DNA of 64,000 nucleotides from Jackrogersella multiformis (Eukaryota > Ascomycota > Sordariomycetes > Xylariales > Hypoxylaceae). The notes beneath the pieces are model-generated. The model ran no database searches, was not told where the DNA came from, and was given only the letters and a program-made list of their open reading frames with translations. How positions within the stretch are numbered: the first letter of the stretch is position 1; every line of letters starts with the position of its first letter. The DNA lies in contig CADCXD010000004.1 in the NCBI GenBank assembly GCA_902806575.1, positions 1,426,001-1,490,000 on the forward strand. Direction: 5' to 3'. Positions 1 to 12,126 of this stretch are shown in pieces. Position numbers and translations under genes: made by a program.

Positions 1-516
1 CATCACATGGCAACTCCACTCTCTACAATTGAAGGAATGAGTGACTAAAAGGCACAAAGAAGGAAGGGGTGGTGAAGAGAAGAGAAAAAAAAGAGAATAA
101 GAGAAAAAAAGGTCTAGTCTAATCTTGAGGGTGTATATCAAATTCACCCCGCATTCCATCCCACGAATATCCACGAATACCTTCCATAGCCGCCACTCTT
201 ACTCTCTTGGTCCCTCCAATCTCGAATGCCGTCTGGACTACCATTGGATCAACCTGTTGCTCTGCATTATCTTTCACATTTTCATTGTCACTTCACTGTT
301 GTTTGCATCTGCCGATCTAGAGTTAATTGTTAATTACCAGAAGCTGACATAAATTGTGGATTAGCTTAGACTTGACGTTTAAGCAGCGTCTGCTGCTTTT
401 ATTCGCCGTTATACGCTTTATACACAAGGGCCGAGTCTCTCTCGAGGCATCTAGCTACCTACGACCCTCGTAAAACTCCTGCCTCAACTGGCCCATATCC
501 CATCTGTTTGCCTGAC
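1..516. other. Upstream region and 5' leader of GLT1
   Basis: No gene is visible here. The stretch contains a purine-rich run (about 57-115) and C/T-rich leader sequence just before the GLT1 start at 517. The short open frames are ordinary size for non-coding DNA and resemble nothing I know. It probably holds the promoter and 5' UTR of GLT1, but no TATA box or operator can be assigned with confidence. Confidence 0.5.
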
Positions 517-3500
517 ATGGGCCTTCCTGCCGACTTCGACGATAGACAAACACATTTAGAGTCCGAGGCGGATGCCTACCATCCCTATGAATATCAGACA
601 GACAATAATGACTCCTGGGCTGGTGCCCTCCCGGTGAAGCAGTATGTCTCGAGCTATTAAACCTCTTGCGATATGGTCTTGGAACTAATTAGATCCGCAT
701 AGAGGATTGTATGATCCAAGCTTGGAAAAAGATGCATGTGGTGTCGGCTTCGCCTGGTACGTATGAGCATCGCATAACTTGCATCCCTTGGTTTTTATAT
801 TGTGCAATCTATTAACTATCCGTATAGCCATATCAAAGGCAAGGCAAGCCATAAAATCGTCAGTGATGGTCAGTTTCAGAAACTCCCTATTCCTAAGTCG
901 GTTTAAAAACGTAGACTAATCCATACATAGCCCGCAACCTCCTTTGCAACATGACCCATCGTGGTGCGGTTGGCTCTGATGCTCGAGATGGCGACGGTGC
1001 TGGTGTTATGACCTCGATTCCTCACAGGTTCTTCATCAAGAACTTCGAGAAGGAGGAGGGTATTAAACTGCCTCCCCTGGGACAATATGCCGTGGGAAAT
1101 CTTTTCTTCAAGCCGGATGAAGAGACGTTGCAGGAGTCGAAGAGGCAGTTGGAAGACATTGCCGAATCGCTAGGGTTAAGAGTTTTGGGTTGGCGATCAC
1201 CTCCTGTAGACTCTTCTCTCCTTGGTCCTGCTGCATCCTCGCGCGAGCCATTCATTCTACAGCCGTTTGTCGTGCTTGCATCTGCGTATGGATCTGGAAA
1301 TGCTCCTGAAATGACGGACCCAGAGAAATTCGACGAACGCCTGTTCGAACGACAGTTGTATGTCCTTCGAAAGCGTGCCACTCACTCCATCGGTCTTCAT
1401 AATTGGTTCTACCTGTGCTCCCTTTCAAACAAGAATATTGTGTACAAGGGACAGCTTGCTCCAGTCCAGGTTTATCAGTATTACCATGATCTGGTAAATG
1501 CTGATTATGAGGCTCATTTTGCCCTAGTCCACTCTCGTTTCTCCACGAATACCTTCCCTTCGTGGGATCGTGCTCAGCCGCTGCGATGGGCAGCCCACAA
1601 CGGTATGTGTAGCTCTAGAGCCCTTAATAATACTACTGCATGTCTAACACCACTTCAGGTGAGATAAATACTCTCCGCGGTAACAAGAACTGGATGCGCG
1701 CTCGGGAGGGTGTCATGCAATCCGACATCTTTGGTGATGAGCTCGAGCATCTGTACCCGATCGTCGAGGCCGGTGGCTCCGACTCGGCCGCCTTCGACAA
1801 TGTCCTAGAGCTGCTTACCATCAATGGCGTTCTTTCTCTGCCAGAGGCTGTCATGTTGATGGTCCCCGAGGCCTGGCAGGGTAACACTGCCATGGACCCC
1901 AAGAAAGCTGCGTTCTATGAATGGGCGGCATGCCAAATGGAGCCATGGGATGGCCCTGCTCTCTTCACGTTCGCCGATGGTCGATTTTGCGGTGCCAACT
2001 TAGACCGAAATGGTCTTCGTCCTTGCCGATACTACATTATGGATGACGACCGTATTATCTGCGCATCGGAAGTCGGCACTATTCATGTTGATCCTGAACG
2101 GGTTCTCCAAAAGGGACGACTGCAACCCGGCCGCATGCTTCTAGTTGATACGCAAGCTGGACGCTTGATCGACGATTCGGAGCTCAAGGCTGCTGTGTCT
2201 AGTCGCAATGACTTCCGTTCTTGGCTCGACAAGGAGCTTATTAGCTTACCGAAGGTCCTAAGCCAAGTGTCAGAGGAGATGGCTATAGATGTTGCGGCGA
2301 AGCCAGATTCTACACGCCTTCAGGAAGACCCTCTATTACTCGCATTCGGTTATACTTACGAACAGGTCAGCCTGCTCCTTGCGCCGATGGCTTCGGACGA
2401 AAAGGAGGCATTGGGATCTATGGGAAACGACGCTCCGCTGGCTTGTCTGTCCCAAACCCCTCGTCTGCTCTCTGAATACTTCCGGCAACTCTTCGCTCAG
2501 GTTACCAATCCTCCCATTGATCCGATCCGAGAGTCTATTGTCATGTCACTGGAGTGCTACGTTGGACCACAGGGCAATTTACTCGAGATGGATTCGTCTC
2601 AATGCGGTCGGTTGCTGCTTCCGAGCCCGATCCTCTCCATTCCGGAATTCAATGCCTTGACCAATATGTCCAAGCTGCACCCTGACTGGACTGTAAAGAC
2701 GATTGACCTTACTTTCCCCAAGTCAGAGGGCGTTTCTGGCTACATGAAGCATCTCGACTTCATCTGCAATGAGACCACGGCTGCTATCGAGGCCAGGGAC
2801 AGAATTATCATACTCTCCGACAGAAAGACGTCTGCAGACCGTGTTTCTGTATCATCGCTTCTGGCTTCGGGTATGGTCCACCATCATCTTGTCAGTAATA
2901 AATGGAGATCGATGGCCGCTATTGTGATCGAGACCGCGGAGGCTCGTGAAGTTCACCACATGTGTGTCTTGCTTGGCTACGGTGCCGATGCCATCAACCC
3001 CTATCTTTCAATGGAGTGTATCCTGAAGCTTAACCGCGAGGGTTTGATCAGGAAGAAGCTCTCTGACGATACTCTCATTGCCAATTACAAGCACTCCTGT
3101 GATGGTGGTATCCTCAAGGTCATGAGTAAGATGGGTATTTCCACCTTGGCAAGTTACAAGGGTGCTCAGATCTTCGAAGCACTCGGTGTCGACGATGAGG
3201 TCGTTGAGCGATGCTTCAGAGGCACAGCCTCCCGCATCAAGGGCCTTACATTCGAGCTCATTGCCGAGGACGCATTCCGTTTCCACGAACGCGGCTTCCC
3301 CTCCCGCGTCACCGTGGGAGTACCCGGCCTGCCAGAATCTGGCGAATACCACTGGCGTGACGGTGGCGAGGCTCACATCAACGATCCGACTTCCATTGCG
3401 AATATTCAAGACGCCGTCCGCACCAAGAACGACAAGTCGTACGAGGCTTACTCCCGCTCGGAATATGAGCAGATCAAGGCTTGTACGCTGCGCGGCATGC

Positions 3501-6500
3501 TTGACTTCAAATTCGAAGAAAGCAACCCGATCCCGATTGAACAAGTGGAACCATGGACCGCTATCGTTACGAGATTCTGCACAGGCGCCATGTCTTATGG
3601 CTCAATTTCAATGGAGTCTCACTCTACCCTGGCCGTTGCGATGAATCGGTTAGGTGGCAAGTCAAACACCGGTGAAGGTGGCGAGGACCCCGAGCGATCC
3701 CAGGTAATGCCGAACGGTGACACCATGAGATCCGCTATTAAGCAGGTTGCTTCAGGACGTTTCGGTGTTACGTCAGCATATCTTGCCGATTCTGATGAGC
3801 TCCAGATCAAGATGGCACAGGGCGCCAAGCCCGGTGAGGGTGGTGAGCTCCCTGGCCATAAGGTTTCTAAGTCTATCGCTCGAACCCGTCACTCTACTCC
3901 TGGTGTCGGTCTTATCTCGCCCCCCCCTCACCATGATATCTACTCCATCGAGGATTTAAAGCAACTTATCTACGACCTTAAATGCTCAAGCCCCCGATCT
4001 CGTATCTCCGTCAAGCTCGTCTCCGAGACAGGTGTTGGTATTGTTGCTTCCGGTGTTGCAAAGGCTAAAGCTGACCACATTCTCATTTCTGGACAGTGAG
4101 TATCTTAAAACATACCCTTATCTCGTGTGAATATAGCTAATAGGATGACCTTCTTAGTGACGGTGGCACTGGCGCTAGCAGATGGACTGGAATCAAGTAC
4201 GCGGGTCTGCCGTGGGAACTTGGTCTTGCCGAAACCCACCAGACGCTCGTCCTGAACGACCTGCGTGGCCGAGTCGTTGTTCAGACTGACGGTCAACTCC
4301 GAACTGGACGCGATGTTGCCATGGCCTGTCTGCTTGGTGCTGAAGAATGGGGCTTTGCTACAACCCCTCTAATCGCCATGGGATGTATTATGATGAGGAA
4401 ATGTCACTTGAATACGGTATTTTAATTCCTTTCTAGACTATCCGGGTTGACTGCTAATTTTACTATAGTGCCCGGTGGGTATCGCGACCCAAGATCCAGA
4501 GCTCCGCAAGAAGTTTACCGGCACACCTGAGCATGTGATCAACTTCTTCTACTATGTCGCTAATGAGCTCAGAGCCATTATGGCGCAGCTTGGCTTCCGC
4601 ACCATCAACGAAATGGTTGGACATGTTGAGTGCCTGAGGGTCCGAGATGATCTCCGAACTAACAAGACTGCTAACATTGATCTCTCGCTCATCCTCACGC
4701 CTGCTCACAAGCTCCGTCCTGGTGTTGCTACATTCAACGTTCGGAAGCAGGATCACCGCCTATATGTCCGACTAGACAACAAGCTCATCTCTGAAGCTGA
4801 GTTGACTCTCGATAAAGGGCTCCCATCTCGTATCGAGTGCGATATCGTCAACACAGATCGAGCCATGGGTACGTCTCTTTCGTACCAGATCTCCAAGCGA
4901 TATGGAGAAGCTGGTCTTCCGATGGATACCGTGCATGTCAACATCAAAGGTTCAGCCGGTCAATCCTTCGGCGCCTTCCTTGCACCTGGTATTACCCTGG
5001 AACTGGAGGGTGACGCCAACGACTATGTTGGTAAGGGCCTATCTGGCGGTCGACTCATTATCTACCCACCCCGGTCGGCTGTATTCAAGGCAGAGGAGAA
5101 TGTCCTAATCGGTAACGTCTGTTTGTACGGAGCTACCAATGGCACTTGCTTCTTCCGAGGTGTCGCTGCCGAGCGTTTCGCCGTCAGAAACTCGGGCGCC
5201 ACAGCCGTTGTCGAGGGTGTCGGTGATCACGGTTGCGAGTACATGACTGGCGGCCGTATTGTCATCTTGGGAAGCACTGGCCGCAACTTTGCCGCTGGCA
5301 TGTCTGGCGGTATCGCTTATGCACTCGACATTCACGGCGACTTCCTGTCTAAGCTCAACATGGAGATGGTTGAAGCCTCCGAGGTTGATGACCCCACCGA
5401 AATTGCTTTCCTTCGAGGCTTAATCGAAGATCACCACCACTACACTGGATCTGAGTTGGCCGCTCGTATCCTTGTAGACTTCAATAGGGCGCTCCCACGC
5501 TTTGTCAAGGTCCTTCCAGTCGACTACAAGCGAGTCCTCAAGGAGGAAGCCGCCAAGGCTGCCGAAGCTAAGCGTGCCGAGTACAACCTCCCTATCGTCT
5601 CTGGTGTCCAGGCGAAGAAGGAAGAGAAATCCGCGAAGCTTCAGGATATCGAGGAGACCGTCGGTGACAATGCGGCCGAGAAGAAGCGTGCTCTTGTTCT
5701 TGACAAGACTAAAGGTTTCATGAAGTACCAGCGACGATCGGAGAAGTACCGCAATGCTAAGACGAGAACCAAGGATTGGGCTGAGCTTTCTCAACGTTTA
5801 AGCGAGGACGAGCTCAAATACCAGTCAGCTCGGTGCATGGACTGCGGTGTTCCCTTCTGTCAATCGGAGACTGGGTGCCCCATTTCTAACATTATTCCGA
5901 AGTGGAACGAATTGGTCTTCCAGAACCAGTGGCAAGACGCTCTTAGCCGCCTGCTCATGACCAACAACTTCCCCGAGTTTACTGGTCGTGTCTGCCCTGC
6001 CCCTTGCGAAGGTGCCTGCGTACTCGGTATCAATGAAGACCCCGTCGGTATCAAGTCTATCGAGTGCGCAATCATCGACCGTGGCTTCGAGATGGGTTGG
6101 ATGGTACCGCATCCACCCGAGGTCCGAACGGGCAAGAAGGTTGCTATCGTTGGTTCGGGCCCGGCTGGTCTTGCCTGTGCCGACCAGTTGAACAGAGCCG
6201 GACATACCGTCACCGTCTACGAGCGTGCTGACCGAGCTGGTGGGCTGCTCATGTACGGCATCCCTAACATGAAGCTCGACAAGCGTGTTGTCAAGCGTAG
6301 GACCGACTTCATGGCTGCCGAGGGTGTGCAGTTTAAGACTGGTGTCGCTATCGGCGAGGATATCACATTGCTAGATCTCAAGGCCAAGAACGACGCCGTA
6401 GTCATTGCCACTGGCGCTACTGTCGCTCGAGACCTCCCAATCAAGGGTCGCAGCCTCGAAGGCATCCATTTTGCCATGGAGTTCTTGCACAAGAACACCA

Positions 6501-7274
6501 AATCCCTGCTCGACTCCGAGCTGGCTGACGGTGCTTACTTGTCTGCTAAAGACAAACACGTCGTGGTCATCGGTGGTGGTGACACTGGTAATGATTGCAT
6601 TGGTACCTCGGTTCGTCATGGAGCTAAGTCGGTCATCAATTTCGAACTTCTCCCGCAACCTCCGCCGCAGCGTGGCCGCGATAACCCTTGGCCCCAGTGG
6701 CCGCGTATCTACCGTGTTGATTACGGTCACACCGAAGTGGCTCAGCATATGGGCAAGGACCCTCGTGAGTATTGCATCATGTCTGAGGAGTTCGTCGACG
6801 ATGGTAGCGGGCGTGTCAAGGGTATCAACACCATTCGCGTCGAGTGGACCAAGTCCGCCACTGGCGGCTGGGATATGAAGAAGCTTGAAGATACTAAACA
6901 GTTCTTCCCTGCCGACCTTGTCCTTCTGTCCATGGGTTTCCTTGGTCCCGAGGCCCGCGTGTTTGGAGAGGAGATTGAGAAAGATGCCCGGAAGAATGTT
7001 AAGACACCTGCTGGCTCTTATGCCACCAGCGTCCCAGGCATTTTCGCAGCTGGTGACTGCCGTCGTGGCCAGTCATTGATCGTCTGGTAAGCCAACTAAA
7101 TTTCCTCGTAGGCTACCTGGGTACATAAGCTAACATGATTTTTTCAGGGGCATTAACGAAGGAAGACAATCCGCTCGCGAGGTCGACCTGTATCTCTCGA
7201 ACTACACTAGCTTGCCCGTCACCGGTGGCATTATCAAGCAGACGGCAAAGGAGATCTTCAGCGTCATCGCATAA
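517..7274 (+). CDS. GLT1: Glutamate synthase [NADH] (GOGAT), GLT1
   Basis: Makes two glutamates from glutamine and 2-oxoglutarate using NADH, the second half of the GS-GOGAT ammonium-assimilation route. Eight exons are inferred: 517-641, 703-756, 828-868, 931-1602, 1659-4095, 4158-4416, 4469-7086, 7148-7274, giving 2110 residues, the usual length for a fused fungal GOGAT. Seen in the translation: the class II amidotransferase cysteine in KDACGVGF (Cys54, implying a propeptide of about 53 residues); the central and FMN domains; the C-x5-C-x4-C iron-sulphur motif (Cys1186, 1192, 1197); a beta-type domain with a CMDCGVPFC cluster near 1652; the FAD loop VGSGPAGLA near 1758; and the NADH loop VIGGGDTGND near 1898. 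The sixth intron falls directly before Cys1197. The ATG at 517 is chosen because it joins exon 2 in frame with a conserved N-terminus. The first exons are short, so the 5' end is the least certain part. Confidence 0.96.
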
Positions 7275-8644
7275 AATCTTTTTCTCCAAAACAAATTAAA
7301 ACGAAGTATATGTATGGCTATGTCAAAAACTAGATTTTGGACAGGCTCGCTGCTCAACAAGGCGAAGGGACACAAGTTACGGATTGATTTTACGATACCA
7401 CGAAGAAAAAGGGCGAGAATGTTGCAGGCTGTTCCGGGAAAGGGAAAAAATACCTCTTTATATCTGTCGTCGTTCTAGCCCGGAGTTATATGATTACAAA
7501 AATGTAACGGAGTGAGTGTATATATGATATCTTAGGTTGTTGAATATATATTATATGTATTTTACTTGTTTTGTTTTCTTGGTTGTATTGAGCATGTGTT
7601 GATTATGTATGTCTTGGTTCAATTGCACGTTCCTCTTCTTTGCTTCGTTTCTATTCCAGACCCAGTTTCAGGCTCTGCAATTACAATTGGTATATTTCTT
7701 TCTCTGTACTTAAGAATGGCTATTTCAGTGTTTAAATGAGGTTTTTTTTCTTCTGGTTTCTTCAATCATAGCTAGTAACGTGTGAGAACTATTAAATGGC
7801 ATTTGATGGCTAGCTTTACTATATCTATATGCTAGCCATATGCTCGAGTAAAATTTTGTATTAAGTTACTAGCATTGTACCTACAGCGTCCGCTTGTGAC
7901 AAACAGACACTCCACTCCGTAACCACGATAGCCAGTTTTTTTCCTTCTTTCTCTCTGTCTCTCGCTCTCTCCCTCTACGTACGCTAGCTCGTTATCTAGA
8001 ACCACGTTTTGTGAGCACGCGGCCTCATTGGTATCATGAAGAGAAAGAGAAGAAAAAACCTGCCGTTACCAACGATGCACTATGCCGTTGGTAGTCTAGA
8101 GCTAGCCGGGTTTCGTTGGATGGGGGGGGCTCTCCGAAAAGGCTAGCCCGTTGCTGGCTGCCCCGCCGGTAACTGTGACGAAACTATTAGTGTACCTAGA
8201 CCTAGGAGGTACTGTGCAGGATGCAAGACGATAATAAGTGTATGGGTGATAATAACTATGTAACAGGCTATGCTAGGTAGGTAATAATAATGTAAAACTT
8301 CCTCAGCTTTGCTAATTTTTGCTCGTGTACAAAAATAAGAATAAAGGCGGTCGGTTTGACACTTTGACCGCGTATTTTATTTATTTATTTCTCTATTTAT
8401 TATACGTATTCTGGTTTTGTATATCTATCCAATTGAGACTTAATTGTATCTATCTTCCGCCCTTGCAGGTTATTGTTTGAAACTTGACTATCTATCTCTC
8501 TATTTACCTAGCAGAATCGCCCCCGTACAGACAAGACACTACGACCAAAAACAACAACAACAAACCCTCCCAGCCTCTCGATCAATCCAATTGCCTCACC
8601 CTCCCTTCCCCTCCCCTCGAGAACGACTTACCAACCAAGCCAAG
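7275..8644. other. Intergenic region between GLT1 and VTC4
   Basis: No gene is visible. The first few hundred bases are AT-rich and probably the GLT1 3' UTR. The rest should contain the VTC4 promoter and leader, ending in a C/A-rich stretch just before the VTC4 start. A CACGTT hexamer at 8003-8008 is listed separately. Confidence 0.5.
8003..8008 (+). promoter_or_regulatory. Candidate Pho4/NUC-1-type CACGTT site upstream of VTC4
   Basis: The hexamer CACGTT lies about 640 nt before the VTC4 start codon. In yeast, Pho4 binds CACGTG and CACGTT and controls the VTC genes under phosphate starvation; NUC-1 is the Neurospora counterpart. A single hexamer occurs often by chance, so this is only a candidate. 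Confidence 0.2.
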
Positions 8645-10985
8645 ATGAGGTTCGGCAAGACCCTCCGGGAGTCCGTGTACGCGCCGTGGAAGGACCAGTA
8701 CATCGACTACTCGAAGCTGAAGACGATGCTGCGGGAGGACCGGCGGGAGGACGAGGACGTGCCGTGGACGGAGGACGACGAGAACCGGTTCTGCGACGAG
8801 GTCTTCAACGTGCAGCTGGAGAAGGTGGCCCGGTTCCAGGAGACGGTGGTCAGCGGGCTGAAGGAGCGCGCCGAGGTGGCCTTCGACAAGCTCAAGGACA
8901 TGGCGCCCTCCTCCGACGACAAGCCCAAGAGCGACATCACCGCCGCCCGCCTGAAGGAGCTCAAGGGCGAGCTCGACGCCGTCACCAACGAGGTCAAGGA
9001 GATCAAGAAGTACGCCAGCGCCAACTACACCGGCTTCCTCAAGATCGCCAAGAAGCACGACCGCAAGCGCGGCGACCGGTACAAGGTCCGGCCCATGATG
9101 CGGGTCAGCCTGTCGGAGCGCGGCTTCAACTCCGAGCAGGCGTACTCGCCGCTGCTCACCAAGCTCTCTCTGATGTACTATGCCATAAACCAGAACCTGG
9201 ACGAAGGCGAGCAGCGGCAGCCGCTGGAGCTGGATTTGGATAACCAGCAAGAAGTTCACAACGGAGAGCGTTACACCGCTCATAAATGTAAGCACGCGAG
9301 GTAAATTACGATTCTAGATTCAAGCTTATATGGTATTTGCAGTTTGGATACACACGGACAATCTCCTCGAGGTCAAAACCGCTATCTTGCGACATCTGCC
9401 ATCTCTTATCTACACGCAGCAAGCCGGAAAAGATCCCAACGGCAACGATGACCCCAAGATCACCTCGCTCTATTTCGACAATTCTAAATTTGAAATATAT
9501 GGCAGGAAGGTAGATCGCCAGGTCGACGCCTCGTCTTTGAGACTGCGCTGGTACGGAAAATTGGACTCGAAGCCGGATATTGTTCTCGAGCAGAAGATAG
9601 TACACGAGAATGGCATCAGCGAGGAGAAGAAGTTCTACATCAAAGACAAATATATCAAGCAGTTAATCGACGGAGAGTACAAAATGGAAAAGACGGTGCA
9701 AAAGATGGAAAGGCAGGGCCAGACAGCCGAAGCCATCGAGTCCTTTAAGACTACCGTGGAGGAGATCCAAGACTTCATCATCAAGGGCAAGCTTCAGCCT
9801 ATCCTGCGGGCCAATTATACCCGTACGGCGTTCCAGAAACCTTCTGATGACCGTGTCCGAATCTCCATCGACACTGACATAGCCTTTATCCGCGAGGATA
9901 CTCTGGACCGTGACCGACCGTGCCGCGATCCCGAGGAGTGGCACCGGCGGGATATCGACAGCGGCAACATGGCATATCCGTTTAAGAACATTAATCAGAG
10001 CGAGGTGTCAAGGTTCCCATTCGCGCTCCTCGAGATCAAGCTCAAGGAGGAAGGTGGACGCAAGCGCCCAAGATGGATAGAAGACTTGATGGCCTCTCAC
10101 CTCGTCCATGCAGCCCCCAGGTTCTCAAAGTTCGTGCACGGAGTCGCATCTCTCTTCGAAGACTTCGTCAATCAGCTCCCGCTGTGGCTCAGCGATCTTG
10201 AAACGGATATTCGAAAAGACCCGCAGATGGCCCACGACGCAGAAGAGCAGCGCAAAGCTCAGCAGGCGGAAGACGCAATGGTCGTCGGCAGTTTCCTAGG
10301 CGGTGGCGCCGCTGCTAAGATGGGCTCTTACATACCAGCAACGAGTTCGCCAGTTGGAAAGTCGTATCTATCAGAGCGAGCTGCCAGGGACGCAAGAGAG
10401 GCCAGAGCCTCTTTACCCCCGACCGCTGTAAATAGCCAGGACGAACATGATGCCGAGCCGGGTGACGAGGGAACAACCCGGCAAAGAGGCTACGGAACCC
10501 TTTCTTCTGTCTTCCCTGGCTTTTCTCTTTCGCGGTACTCTCGAGCAAAACGTCAGCGGGCGCAGCTCCCCGAAGGCGTTACTAAGCCGGAGGTCTGGCT
10601 CAAGAACGCGGGTCCGTTGCAAGTCGAGCCCAAGGTGTGGCTCGCTAACGAGCGTACGTTTCTCAAGTGGCAACACATATGCATCCTCCTAGGTAGCTTA
10701 GCTATTAGTCTGTACACGGCGGCGGGAGATAACTTCCTTGCCGAGTGTATGGGCATCGCTTATATCATAATTGCCATCATGGCTGGGGGATGGGGATATA
10801 TGATGCTGCACAAGCGCCGCGATATGATCGTGGATCGCAGCGGCAAGGACTTCGACAGCATGCTCGGACCACTAGCTGTCAGCGCTGCTATGATGCTTGC
10901 TCTTATATTGAACTTTGTGTTCTCGGTAGGAAACGACACGCCCCCTTTTCTGTTCTCGGAACGAATATTAGCTCACTATTTATAG
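8645..10985 (+). CDS. VTC4: Vacuolar transporter chaperone 4, polyphosphate polymerase (VTC4)
   Basis: Catalytic subunit of the VTC complex, which makes polyphosphate from ATP and moves it into the vacuole. Two exons (8645-9287, 9343-10985) give 761 residues, normal for the family. Order of domains: an N-terminal SPX domain (about 1-150) starting MRFGKTLRES and containing the lysine-rich helix with KIAKKHDRK, which in the family binds inositol pyrophosphates; a tunnel-shaped polymerase domain (about 210-500) with the paired arginines of LRLRWYG (R281, R283) and the glutamate of LLEIKLKEEG (E445); and a C-terminal region with three hydrophobic helices (about 645-760). The ATG at 8645 has good context (caagATG) and begins the conserved SPX start. 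The SPX part is much more GC-rich than the rest of the gene. The upstream CACGTT suggests phosphate control, unproven. Confidence 0.95.
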
Positions 10986-12126
10986 TACCAAGCCGCGTTT
11001 GCAAAGCTGGATCATCAGCTGTTAAATGAAACCGAAGTTGTGTTTCCGATTGGCGAGTTGGTGTAGGTTAGGTTAGAGAATATTGGAAGTAGAGAAGCTA
11101 ACAGTACAGCATTATATATTAGTCGTGCTATCTAGGTGGAGGAAATATGTGTAAGAAATTTGTTCGTCGTGTACTGCATATTGGTTTGGTTGTTGCCTGC
11201 GCATTGGATCCGAGAAAATAGTTGTGCATATTTATCAAGAAAGGAATTTATGTAGCGTAAAGTTATTGGATTCCTCAGTGTGGTGAAATATCGGTAGAAT
11301 CCGTATGATCCGTAGAGCTGACAGAGCTGCGCAAATCGTAAACTGCCAGCACTGAAGTTTGAAGAATACCAACCGAGGTATTATTTATGGATGAAGTGTT
11401 GTAAAAAGTTGTAAAAGTGATAAATGTACACAGCTGACAGGTAGGATGGATGGGTAGTGGCGGTTTATGTAAGCAATAGTATCCATCGGCTTGATTTATA
11501 TCTGCGGCAGCGACATCTCTTCCTGAATGGCTGCTTCTGATTTTAATCCAATACCTACCTAGTATTAGTAGGTACGATGCGATATCTCGTTTCAAGCATG
11601 ATCAATGATGCAGCAAAGCGCATTGAGGCTGGACCCTTCCACTAGATTGTGCATATGACACACCTGCAGCTTCCTGTTTTTCGCGTTCATTTGTATCCAA
11701 TACCGTCCGTCGGTGCTGCAAGTTACGAACTAAAACAATAAATATTTCATCTGCCAGCCACGGTAACCTAGTTTCGTACCTTTTTTTATGTCGCATACCG
11801 ATCTATCATTTCCGTGATATCTATTTATTATTCCTTTTCATATGAGACAGTGATAAATCACCAAGTGCAAGGCAAGTGCCATTTATTTCGAGTTCTTCGT
11901 ACCTCGGGCATTTACTCCGAGGTCAATTGCCTTGTTTGTTAGGTACTTGTCGTATCTTCTGCGTTCCTTTAGGTGTACGGTGTGCCCAGCCCAGCCACAA
12001 GAACTGACGCGTAAGTATTTCGCGGCCAACATCGAGAACACCCAAAAGACATATCAACACCCTGTTTACACATTTCTGTACTTCATTTCACTTTATGCCG
12101 GACCAAACACTTGTTGCGACGCAATT
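10986..12126. other. Intergenic region after VTC4
   Basis: No gene is visible. It should contain the VTC4 3' UTR and, toward the right end, the promoter and leader of the 12127 gene. No tRNA-like or transposon-like structure was seen. Confidence 0.5.

Noticed and set aside
8582..9295. Long minus-strand open frame (237 codons) opposite the VTC4 SPX domain
   Set aside because: It lies in a GC-saturated coding stretch where stops are rare in other frames. The plus strand encodes a clear SPX domain. The antisense product is Val/Leu/His-rich and resembles nothing.
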